Shown: positions 1-7,222 of the stretch, piece after piece
Numbering within the stretch: position 1 is the stretch's first letter
Layout of the letters: the number at the start of each line of letters is the position of its first letter
Assembly: GCA_026989055.1 (NCBI GenBank)
Contig: JALSKC010000021.1
Span: 1 to 64,000, forward strand
DNA from: Paracoccaceae bacterium
GTDB taxonomy: Bacteria > Pseudomonadota > Alphaproteobacteria > Rhodobacterales > Rhodobacteraceae
Reading direction: 5' to 3'
Length of the DNA: 64,000 nt
The notes under the pieces: model-generated
What the model was told of the DNA's origin: nothing
What the model saw: the letters and a program-made list of their open reading frames with translations, nothing else
Database searches by the model: none
Translations under genes and position numbers: made by a program

Positions 1-786
1 GTTCCGGCCGATATTCCGGTCAGGCGTCTGCCGAAACCCACCTATGACGGGGACAACCCCTATAACGGTTTCACCGGAGCCGAGCGGCGAAGGGGCGAGC
101 AGGTGCTCCAGGTCTTGCGGCGGGAGGAGATCATCGAGAAACCGGCAGCTTGTGACATTTGCGGCAAGACCGGGCGGATCGGGTATCACGGGGAGGATTA
201 TTATGATCCGTTTTCCATGGCGCGCCTCTGCTTTCCTTGCCATATGGCGCTGCACCGGCGTTTCAGATCGCCTGACAAATGGCAGGCCCTGCTGGAGCGC
301 AACGCCGCCAGCCCCTATATCGACGAATTCCACGCGCTTCCAATGCAGGAGGTCGATTTCGCCGCCTGGCTGCGCGTCAACACGCCGGGGCCGCATGATG
401 TGGTGCGCCGCGTCTGGCCGGATCGCGAGGTGCCGGATTATCAGTCACGGCAGGTTGCACGCTGCAAGCGGGCTATCGAGGCGGCACAGCCAACGGAAAC
501 CGAATGGAAGCGGTTGCAGGTGCTGCGGGACAATCCGGGGGCGACATCGGAAGCATTGAGCGCTGCGATGGGGTGGCAGGGGCAGGCGTGGCATTTGCAG
601 TTCGGCCGGTTCTGCCGCCGTCTGGAAGGCGACCTTGGCCTGGCTCCGCTGGCCGATACGCGCAAGGATGATGCGGGCGACCCCGCGCGGTTCTACATCG
701 GCTTGCTGGCCATATTTGATGCGGATACCCGGGGTTTCACCCTGCGCCCGGATGCGGTCAGGGCGCTTGATCTGCTCGGGGTGTAG
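1..786 (+). CDS. Hypothetical protein with paired CxxC zinc motif (5' end cut by window)
   Basis: The reading frame is open from the first base, so the true start lies outside the window. The first internal start is a GTG at 103, but the residues before it (TYDGDNPYNGF...) read as normal protein. The visible part has a CxxC-x22-CxxCH motif (CDIC ... CFPCH) followed by a basic HRRF stretch, which suggests a structural zinc site like those of zinc ribbons or HNH-type proteins. The rest is soluble, with no signal peptide or membrane segment. I do not recognise the family. The next gene is convergent and encodes an M15-like peptidase. No function can be assigned beyond probable zinc binding. Confidence 0.6.
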   Translation, partial: VPADIPVRRLPKPTYDGDNPYNGFTGAERRRGEQVLQVLRREEIIEKPAACDICGKTGRIGYHGEDYYDPFSMARLCFPCHMALHRRFRSPDKWQALLERNAASPYIDEFHALPMQEVDFAAWLRVNTPGPHDVVRRVWPDREVPDYQSRQVARCKRAIEAAQPTETEWKRLQVLRDNPGATSEALSAAMGWQGQAWHLQFGRFCRRLEGDLGLAPLADTRKDDAGDPARFYIGLLAIFDADTRGFTLRPDAVRALDLLGV

Positions 787-805
787 CCGGAAGTCATTCC
801 TCGCG

Positions 806-821
806 TTGCATCCCGTTGCAA
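806..821. repeat. TTGCAWCCCGTTGCAA motif, copy 1
   Basis: The sequence TTGCATCCCGTTGCAA lies just beyond the stop of the first gene and downstream of the peptidase gene. It differs by one base from the copy at 1586-1601, upstream of the same peptidase gene. Each is two TTGCAA-like boxes separated by CCCG. It could be a protein-binding site or a remnant of a duplicated flank. Confidence 0.5.
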
Positions 822-882
822 GAAATCGCTGCGGCAGGGGCTGTGCCGGAAGAAAATAACAAAAAAACCGGAAAAGGGGGTA

Positions 883-1521
883 TCAGCTCTGCCGGAGCGC
901 AGGGAAGCCTTCGTAGAAGGCGGAGTGATCCCCGTCGTGGTTGTCCATCCCCGGCCTTGTCAGGATGCCTCTGGGCTTGATGTAGCTGGAAATCCGCCGC
1001 TCGGGGTTTTCGTGCCAGGTGATGTTGAATGCCGCCATTTTGGGAAAGAAGAACAGCGCCGAATAGGGCAGGTGGTCATGTATCCACCAGGCGAGGCTGC
1101 GCCAGTCCTGCCCCTGCTCATGGCGGTTGGCAAACCACGGGATCACGATGCAGGCGGTGGCCCCCATGCAGCCCTGCGCATCGCGCCGGTCCCAGATGTG
1201 GCCTGCATAACTGGCCTCGTTCGAAGCGCAGCTGTAACCTTTCTTCCCGGCCTTCTGCTGTTCGTTGCAGAACCGGTTGAGCGCGCAGGAGCGATAGGCC
1301 GAGCGGATGACCACCTTGCCAAAGGTGGCCTGCAAGGGCTCCAGCAGGTTTTCGCACAAGCCCCGCCCGGCGGCGATGGCAAGCTCCGGGTCGTCGGGGA
1401 TGTTCGCGATGCCGTGAAGGGCGGCGACTTCGCTGTAGAGAAATTCGCGCATGAAAAAGGATTGCGACAGGCGCACCCGCCCGAGATCATCCAGTGCGGC
1501 AACGGTTGCGGGTTTCCTCAT
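883..1521 (-). CDS. Peptidase M15-like (D-Ala-D-Ala carboxypeptidase fold) protein
   Basis: A protein of 212 residues. The central part (RSAYRS at about 73-78, then AGHIWD with His108 and Asp111/Asp114, and histidines at 148, 150 and 170) resembles the zinc-peptidase core of the M15 family (VanX and endolysin-like enzymes), whose ligands are His, Asp and His. Such proteins cut peptidoglycan peptides; here that is inferred from the fold-like pattern only. No signal peptide is visible, so it would act in the cytosol or need a holin-like export route, as phage enzymes do. No phage genes accompany it. The exact metal ligands are my guess. Confidence 0.5.
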   Translation of the reverse strand: MRKPATVAALDDLGRVRLSQSFFMREFLYSEVAALHGIANIPDDPELAIAAGRGLCENLLEPLQATFGKVVIRSAYRSCALNRFCNEQQKAGKKGYSCASNEASYAGHIWDRRDAQGCMGATACIVIPWFANRHEQGQDWRSLAWWIHDHLPYSALFFFPKMAAFNITWHENPERRISSYIKPRGILTRPGMDNHDGDHSAFYEGFPALRQS

Positions 1522-1585
1522 GCCTGCCTTTCAACCTGGTTGCGAAAATTGCCTGCCCCGGAGCCTACTGTTGTGCCGAAAGAAC

Positions 1586-1601
1586 TTGCAACCCGTTGCA
1601 A
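1586..1601. repeat. TTGCAWCCCGTTGCAA motif, copy 2
   Basis: TTGCAACCCGTTGCAA lies about 65 bases upstream of the start of the M15-like peptidase gene, matching 15 of 16 bases of the copy at 806-821. TTGCAA is itself a palindrome, so the site is a direct repeat of two palindromic boxes ten bases apart, about one helical turn, as expected for cooperative repressor binding. Confidence 0.5.
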
Positions 1602-1631
1602 CGCGGGATTTTCGGGCGGCGGCCTCCAGTT

Positions 1632-1661
1632 TTCACGGGGTCATCCTTCACGGGGTCATCC
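1632..1661. repeat. Perfect tandem duplication of a 15-mer
   Basis: TTCACGGGGTCATCC occurs twice in direct succession (1632-1646 and 1647-1661) in the non-coding stretch between the ridA-like gene end and the peptidase gene start. Nothing else in this gap (1522-1765) is recognisable apart from the TTGCAA motif. Confidence 0.75.
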
Positions 1662-1765
1662 GCCCGGCAGCGGCCGCGGGCATGCGCACGGGGCCGCTGC
1701 GGAACCTGCCGTGCCCTGCCGGGCTGGCGCCTCGCGCCGCGTCGGCGCCGGCCAGCCCCCGGAAG

Positions 1766-2173
1766 TCAGCCCCCGGAACCGGCAATCTCGGCGACCGCCT
1801 CGATTTCCACAAGCGCCTCGTCCTCGATCAGCCCGGCCACGACCACCATCGTCATGGCCGGGAAATGGCGGCCGAGCACCTGCCGGTAGGCCTCCCCGAC
1901 TTCCTTCTGCCGGGCGAGATATTCGTGCTTGTCGGTCACATACCAGTTCAGCCGGGTGATGTCTTCCACCTCGCCCCCCGCGGCACGCACCACGGCAACG
2001 ACATTGCGCAGCGCCTGGCGCATCTGGCCGACGAAATCCCGGGCCTCGAAGACCTGCTGCGCATTCCAGCCGATCTGCCCCCCGGTATAGAGCACGCCGC
2101 CCCGGGTCAGCACGCCATTCGCATAGCCTCTGGCAGGCGCCCAGCCTTCGGGGTGGATGATCCTGTGTTTCAT
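1766..2173 (-). CDS. Rid-family (YjgF/YER057c/UK114) protein of the 2-aminobenzoate operon
   Basis: A protein of 135 residues with the full Rid fold pattern: VLYTGGQIG near 28-35 and VEIEAVA near 122-128. Archetypal RidA enzymes hydrolyse enamines and imines with an arginine in the motif PxRxxV; here the motif is PAMTMV (105-110), so methionine replaces that arginine and this belongs to a non-archetypal Rid subgroup. The start at 2173 overlaps the thioesterase stop (ATGA), making this the last gene of the operon. In context I infer a role in releasing ammonia from the 2-amino-5-oxocyclohexene-carbonyl-CoA formed by the monooxygenase/reductase, which is itself an enamine. That role is inference; Rid membership is secure. 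Confidence 0.85.
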   Translation of the reverse strand: MKHRIIHPEGWAPARGYANGVLTRGGVLYTGGQIGWNAQQVFEARDFVGQMRQALRNVVAVVRAAGGEVEDITRLNWYVTDKHEYLARQKEVGEAYRQVLGRHFPAMTMVVVAGLIEDEALVEIEAVAEIAGSGG

Positions 2174-2580
2174 GGCTCCGCTTCCTCGAGATATGGTTGC
2201 AGGGCATCGCGGACAGGAGCGGGCCAGGGGGCGGGCCTTCCTCCTCCGTCCACATGAACCAGCGTTGCCCGCGCCTGCAGACGGGTCTGCCCCGCGCAGC
2301 CTGCCCGCAGCAGAAGCGACAGGCTGCTGCGGCCGATCCGGCGGCAGGAAAGGGTGAAATCGAGCATGTCGCCGTGGTGCGAGGGGGCCGGGAAGACGGC
2401 CTCTATCCTTGCCGTGGGCACCGCCGCCGCCGGATGAACGGCCTCGAACGGCCAGCCGATCGCCTCGGCAAAGAAGCATTCCACGCAGTCGTTTATCATC
2501 TCGAAATAGCGCGGATAGAACACCCTCCCCGCCGGGTCGCAATCCCTGAACATGACCTTGCGGCGCAGCGAAAAGTGCAT
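2170..2580 (-). CDS. 4-hydroxybenzoyl-CoA thioesterase family (hotdog) protein
   Basis: A single hotdog-fold protein of 136 residues. The N-terminal RDCDPAGRVFYPRYF (about 12-26) is the 4HBT/YbgC signature, and the aspartate before PAG is the usual catalytic residue. Members hydrolyse aromatic or short acyl-CoA esters. The gene lies 2 bases after livF and overlaps the rid gene, so it is part of the aminobenzoate operon. It probably recycles CoA from dead-end or stalled CoA esters of the pathway. The exact substrate is not evident. Confidence 0.85.
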   Translation of the reverse strand: MHFSLRRKVMFRDCDPAGRVFYPRYFEMINDCVECFFAEAIGWPFEAVHPAAAVPTARIEAVFPAPSHHGDMLDFTLSCRRIGRSSLSLLLRAGCAGQTRLQARATLVHVDGGGRPAPWPAPVRDALQPYLEEAEP

Positions 2581-2582
2581 CG

Positions 2583-3272
2583 TCAGACCCCCAGGTAGCG
2601 GCCGGTCACTTCCGGGTCCAGCTCGGCCACGGAACCGGCCCAGACGGAACGCCCCTTCTCCAGGATCACCGCCCTGTCGGCCACCTGCGAAAGCTCGTGA
2701 AGGGACTTGTCCACCACCAGGATGCTCAGCCCGACTTCGCGCTTGAGAGCGCCGATCGCGGCCCAGATCTCCTGGCGGACCACCGGCGCAAGCCCTTCGG
2801 TTGCCTCGTCCAGCAACAGCAGCCTCGGATTGGTCATCAGCGCCCGACCGATCGCCAGCATCTGCTGTTCGCCGCCGGAAAGCGTGGCCGCGGACTGCCC
2901 GCGGCGCTCGGCCAGCCGCGGAAAAAGCGCCTCGACGCGCGCCATGTCCCAGTAGCCGGGGCGGGCGGCGGCGAGCAGGTTCTCGGCAACCGTCAGGGAG
3001 GCAAAACAGCGCCGCCCCTCGGGCACCAGGCCGAGCCCGAGCCGCGCGGCACGATGCGGCGCAAGCGCGCCGATGTCGCGCCCGCCAAGGCGGACGCTGC
3101 CCGCCGACTGGCGCAGCAGGCGGCAGATCACCCGGATGGTGGTGCTCTTGCCCATGCCGTTACGCCCCATGAGCGCCACCACCTCGCCCTCGGCCAGCGC
3201 CAGATCGACGTCGAACAGGACCTGCGAGGCCCCGTATCCGGCGTGGATCCCTTCCAGTTCGAGCAGCTTCAT
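2583..3272 (-). CDS. livF: Branched-chain-type ABC transporter ATP-binding protein LivF
   Basis: An ATPase of 229 residues with Walker A GRNGMGKST (about 37-45), signature LSGGEQQ, Walker B LLLLDEA and a switch region ending in the LivF-type tail. It pairs with LivG on the cytoplasmic face of the LivHM permease. It overlaps livG by 4 bases (ATGA). The importer is embedded in the 2-aminobenzoate operon, so an aromatic acid rather than a branched-chain amino acid is the likely cargo (inference). Family assignment is secure. Confidence 0.92.
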   Translation of the reverse strand: MKLLELEGIHAGYGASQVLFDVDLALAEGEVVALMGRNGMGKSTTIRVICRLLRQSAGSVRLGGRDIGALAPHRAARLGLGLVPEGRRCFASLTVAENLLAAARPGYWDMARVEALFPRLAERRGQSAATLSGGEQQMLAIGRALMTNPRLLLLDEATEGLAPVVRQEIWAAIGALKREVGLSILVVDKSLHELSQVADRAVILEKGRSVWAGSVAELDPEVTGRYLGV

Positions 3273-4027
3273 GCGCCATCTCCCAGATAGGCGCGGCGCA
3301 CCTCGGGATGGGCCCGGATCTCGTCCACGCTGCCGGTGGCGATGATCCGCCCGTAAACCAGAACGCTGATCCGGTCCGCCAGTGCGAATACCGCATCCAT
3401 GTCATGCTCCACGAGGAGGATCGGTGCCTCGCGGCGCAACCCGTCCAGGAATTCCGTCAGCTTCCTGCTGCCGTCGGCACCCAGCCCGGCCATCGGCTCG
3501 TCAAGCAGAAAGGCACGCGGCTTCAGCGTCAGCGCAACCGCCATCTCCAGCTGCCGACGCTGGCCATGCGACAGTTCGGCAGTGCGCATGGCAGCGAGAT
3601 CCTCGAGCCCGACCCGCTCCAGCGCTTCCCGCGCCCGGGCCACCAGGGCGGGCATGCCGAGCGCCGGGACGAAGAAGCGGTATGCCCCCCCGCCGGCCCC
3701 GATCGCACCCAGAACGGCATTCTGCAGCACCGTGTGCTCCATCGCCAGGGCGGATATCTGGAACGTCCTCCCCAGCCCGAGCCGCGCCCGGGCCACCACG
3801 CCGAGCCCGGTGACGTCTCGCCCCAGAAAGCGGATGGTGCCGGAATCCGGCTTCAGGGCGCCGGCGATCTGCGCGATCAGGGTCGATTTCCCTGCCCCGT
3901 TCGGGCCGATCAGGGCATGAATCTCGCCCGGGCGCAGCTCCAGCGACAGATCGTCGGTCGCCCTGAGCGCTCCGAAGCTCTTGCACAAGTTGCGTATCTC
4001 GAGAACCGGTGCTGCCGCTTCAGTCAT
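3269..4027 (-). CDS. livG: Branched-chain-type ABC transporter ATP-binding protein LivG
   Basis: 252 residues with Walker A GPNGAGKST, signature LSHGQRRQ, Walker B AFLLDEPMAGLG and a histidine switch (LVEHDMDAVF). This longer ATPase is LivG. The start at 4027 overlaps the end of livM by 8 bases, showing translational coupling. It energises uptake together with LivF; the substrate is inferred to be anthranilate or a related aromatic acid from operon context. Confidence 0.92.
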   Translation of the reverse strand: MTEAAAPVLEIRNLCKSFGALRATDDLSLELRPGEIHALIGPNGAGKSTLIAQIAGALKPDSGTIRFLGRDVTGLGVVARARLGLGRTFQISALAMEHTVLQNAVLGAIGAGGGAYRFFVPALGMPALVARAREALERVGLEDLAAMRTAELSHGQRRQLEMAVALTLKPRAFLLDEPMAGLGADGSRKLTEFLDGLRREAPILLVEHDMDAVFALADRISVLVYGRIIATGSVDEIRAHPEVRRAYLGDGA

Positions 4028-5003
4028 GAGCCACCTCGCGCCCGGCCAGCGTGCCGATCAACCCGCCGCGGGCGAACAGGACGACCCCCAGCAGAAGCAG
4101 CCCCAGAAACACGTGCCAGTATTCGGAAAGCCCGCCCAGGAAATGTTCGAGCAGGATGAACAGCGCCGCCCCGGCCACCGGCCCGAACAGCCGGCCGACT
4201 CCGCCCAGGATCACGAAGATCATGATCTCGCCCGAGGTCTGCCAGCTGAACATCGCCGGGCTGACGAAACGGTTGAGATCGGCAAACAGCGCTCCGGCCA
4301 GCCCGGTGATCGCCCCCGAGATGGTGAAGGCGACAAGCCGCAGACGGAAGCTGTCGATTCCGACGCTCTGCACCCGGGCCTCGTTCTGACGGGCCGCGCT
4401 CAGCGCAAGGCCGAAGGGCGCGCGCGCCAGGCGGGCATTGAGCAGGAGAGCCCCGGCCAGGAGCGCGAAGCAGAGTGCGAAGAACTGGATCGGATCCAGC
4501 GTGTTCAGCCCCGGAAACTCGTTGCGCACATAGATCGACAGCCCGTCTTCTCCGCCATAGGCCGGCCAGCTGACGGCGAAGAAGAAGAACATCTGCCCGA
4601 AGGCCAGCGTGATCATGATGAAATAGACCCCCGAGGTGCGCAGGGAAAGCACCCCGATCACCAGCGCCGCCAGCGCGCTGGCGATGACGGCAACCAGCCA
4701 GATGACCGGCATCGACTTCGTGCCCTCGATCAGCAGCGGGCTCTCCAGAAGCGGGGCATGGTCCTGCGCGTGGCTGGCAAGGATGCCCATGGCATAGCCG
4801 CCGATGCCGAAGAAGATCGCATGCCCCAGGCTGACCAGCCCGCCGAGCCCGAGCGCGATGTTCAGCCCTACCCCCGCCAGCGCCAGGATCGCAACCCGCG
4901 TGGCCAGGGTGATGGTGAAGGGCTCGTCAGCCGCCCAGGCCCAGAGCGGCACCGCCAGAAGCGCCAGCAGAAGCGCTGCATTGATCAGCCTTTCGCGCCT
5001 CAT
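4020..5003 (-). CDS. livM: Branched-chain-type ABC transporter permease LivM
   Basis: 327 residues, strongly hydrophobic, with about eight to ten membrane segments and the LivM hallmark GVGLNIALGLGG near 43-54, followed by conserved SLRTSGVYFIMITLAFGQ. It forms the inner-membrane channel with LivH. Overlaps livH by 4 bases. The order livH-livM-livG-livF is the usual one for this transporter class. Confidence 0.92.
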   Translation of the reverse strand: MRRERLINAALLLALLAVPLWAWAADEPFTITLATRVAILALAGVGLNIALGLGGLVSLGHAIFFGIGGYAMGILASHAQDHAPLLESPLLIEGTKSMPVIWLVAVIASALAALVIGVLSLRTSGVYFIMITLAFGQMFFFFAVSWPAYGGEDGLSIYVRNEFPGLNTLDPIQFFALCFALLAGALLLNARLARAPFGLALSAARQNEARVQSVGIDSFRLRLVAFTISGAITGLAGALFADLNRFVSPAMFSWQTSGEIMIFVILGGVGRLFGPVAGAALFILLEHFLGGLSEYWHVFLGLLLLGVVLFARGGLIGTLAGREVAHD

Positions 5004-5920
5004 GTGCCCGCCCCGAACAGGCCGGTGGGGCGGAATATCAGCACCCCGGCCATGAGAATGTAGATCAGCATCGAGGCCAGGGCCGCCCCTGCCGAAGTCG
5101 CCGCGGCAGGCTCCATGAAGCCGCGAAACAGGAGCGGCAGCAGAAAACCGCCCAGCTTGTCGGTCAGCCCCACCAGCAGCGCCCCCACCAGCGCGCCCCT
5201 GATCGACCCGATGCCGCCGATCACGATCACCACCAGCGCCAGGATCAGGACGGGTTCGCCCATGCCCACCTGAACCGACTGGAGCGCCCCCACCAGCGCC
5301 CCCGCCAGCCCGGCCAGTGCCGCGCCGAGGGCAAAGACCAGCGTGTAGAGCCGCGAGATGTCCACCCCCAGTGCCGCGATCATCTCGCGGTCGTTCTCGC
5401 CGGCGCGGATCCGGATGCCGATGCGGGTGCGCGCGATCAGCCAGAACAGCCCCGCCGCCACCGCCAGCCCGATGGCGATGATGACCAGCCGGTAGAGCGG
5501 ATACCGGATGCCTCCGGGCAGGGTGACGGGACCGGAAAGCGCCTCCGGCACGTCCAGATAGAGCGGGAACGACCCGAACAGCCAGCGCGTTCCCTCGGAA
5601 AAGATCAGGATCAGGGCAAAGGTGGCCAGAACCTGATCCAGGTGGTCACGCCGGTAGAGGCGGCGGATCACCAGGATTTCCACCAGGACCCCCGCCGCCG
5701 CGGCCGCCGCCAGCGCCGCCGCCAGCGCCAGCAGGAACGAACCGCTCCAGCCGGCCACCGCCGCCGCCGCGAAGGCCCCGATCATGTAGAGCGAACCATG
5801 CGCAAGGTTGATCAGCCCCATGACACCGAAGATCAGCGTCAGCCCGGCCGCCATGAGAAACAGCATGACGCCGAACTGCAGCCCGTTCAGGATCTGTTCG
5901 ATCAGAAGGATGGGAGACAT
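5000..5920 (-). CDS. livH: Branched-chain-type ABC transporter permease LivH
   Basis: 306 residues from the ATG at 5920 (MSPILLIEQIL...); the frame is open 48 bases further upstream, but homologues start at this point. Hydrophobic throughout, with LTLIFGVMGLINLAHGSLYM near the N terminus, the signature of LivH permeases. Partner of LivM. About 90 bases separate it from the binding-protein gene, a common place for partial termination that keeps the binding protein in excess. Confidence 0.92.
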   Translation of the reverse strand: MSPILLIEQILNGLQFGVMLFLMAAGLTLIFGVMGLINLAHGSLYMIGAFAAAAVAGWSGSFLLALAAALAAAAAAGVLVEILVIRRLYRRDHLDQVLATFALILIFSEGTRWLFGSFPLYLDVPEALSGPVTLPGGIRYPLYRLVIIAIGLAVAAGLFWLIARTRIGIRIRAGENDREMIAALGVDISRLYTLVFALGAALAGLAGALVGALQSVQVGMGEPVLILALVVIVIGGIGSIRGALVGALLVGLTDKLGGFLLPLLFRGFMEPAAATSAGAALASMLIYILMAGVLIFRPTGLFGAGT

Positions 5921-6010
5921 GGGGAGAGAGCCTGAAACTGCGGGAAAGCGTCGGGCGGGCTGCCCCACCCGACGGTATCGGCAATGCTACATCCTGCGCG
6001 ACGTCCTGCG

Positions 6011-7159
6011 CTACATCCTGCACTGATCGACATAGGCGTTGGAATAATCCTCCAGCGCCACACCGACGATCCTGTTGGTGAACACATCGCCTTCCCTGAT
6101 CACCTCGCGCACGTAGATGTCCTGAATCGGATGCTGGTTGGAGGCAAAGGCGAAATCACCGCGCACCGAATCGAAATCGGCCGCCGCCAGCGCCGCCCGG
6201 AAGGCCTCGGTATCGCCCACGTCGGCCCGGGCCATCGCGCTCAGCAGCAGGTTGGCGGTGTCGAAACCCTGGCTTGCATAAAGCGAAGGCAGACGCCCGT
6301 ATTCGGCCTGGAAGGCCTCGACGAACGCCCTGTTGGCGGGGTTGTCGATGTCCTTGCTCCACTGGCTGGTGTTCTTCACCCCGAGCGCCGCGGCGCCAAC
6401 CGCCTGCAGGATGCCCTGATCAAAGCTGAAGGCCGGCCCCACCAGCGGCAATCCCACGCCGCTGTCGGCATATTGCTTGAGGAAAGAGATCCCCATGCCG
6501 CCGGGCAGGAAGAAGAACACGCTGTCGGCGCCGCTGGCCCGGATCTGCGCGATTTCCGAGGCATAGTCGGTCTGGCCGAGCTTGGTATAGATCTCGCCGG
6601 CCAGGTCGCCCTTGAAGAAGCGCTTGAATCCGGTCAGCGCATCCTTGCCGGCCGGATAGTTGGGCGCCAGGATGAAGGTCTTGCCGAAGCCGGCCTGGCT
6701 GGCATAGGCGCCGGCGGCTTCGTGCAGGTTGTCGTTCTGCCAGGCCACGTTGAAGTAGAGCGGATTGCACCCCTTGCCCGCCAGCGCCGAGGGCCCGGCA
6801 TTGGGCGAAAGGTAGAACTTGCCCTGGGCGGTAGCGGCGGGCACCACGGCCATCGCGAGGTTCGACCAGATGATGCCGGTCAGGACATCGACCTTTTCCG
6901 ACTGGATCATCCGGTCGGCCAGCTGCACCGCGATGTCGGGCTTGCGCTGGTCGTCTTCGATCACGACTTCCACATTGTCGGCACCGGCCATCTTGAGTGC
7001 CAGCATGAAGCCGTCGCGCACGTCGATGCCAAGCCCCGCGCCACCACCCGAAAGCGTGGTGATCATGCCGACCTTGACCTTGCCGCCATGCGACCCGGCA
7101 AGTGCTCCCCCGGCGGTGGCGGCCAGCGCTGCCGCGAGGATCAAGGATTTCAGTTTCAT
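6011..7159 (-). CDS. ABC transporter substrate-binding protein (LivK-like, type I periplasmic fold)
   Basis: 382 residues with a clear signal peptide (MKLKSLILAAALAATAGGALA). The mature protein begins with KVKVGMITTLSG, typical of LivK/Leu-Ile-Val binding proteins, and continues with the two-lobed fold. It delivers the substrate to LivHMGF. Homologues in aromatic operons bind benzoate-like acids; the placement between the CoA ligase and the permeases argues for 2-aminobenzoate here, but the binding residues cannot be read reliably from sequence alone. Confidence 0.9.
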   Translation of the reverse strand: MKLKSLILAAALAATAGGALAGSHGGKVKVGMITTLSGGGAGLGIDVRDGFMLALKMAGADNVEVVIEDDQRKPDIAVQLADRMIQSEKVDVLTGIIWSNLAMAVVPAATAQGKFYLSPNAGPSALAGKGCNPLYFNVAWQNDNLHEAAGAYASQAGFGKTFILAPNYPAGKDALTGFKRFFKGDLAGEIYTKLGQTDYASEIAQIRASGADSVFFFLPGGMGISFLKQYADSGVGLPLVGPAFSFDQGILQAVGAAALGVKNTSQWSKDIDNPANRAFVEAFQAEYGRLPSLYASQGFDTANLLLSAMARADVGDTEAFRAALAAADFDSVRGDFAFASNQHPIQDIYVREVIREGDVFTNRIVGVALEDYSNAYVDQCRM

Positions 7160-7222
7160 GGCGTTTCCTCCCGTTGGTTGCCGTTCATTCCCGGTTTCGT
7201 GCCGGCGCTCATTAACCCGCCA

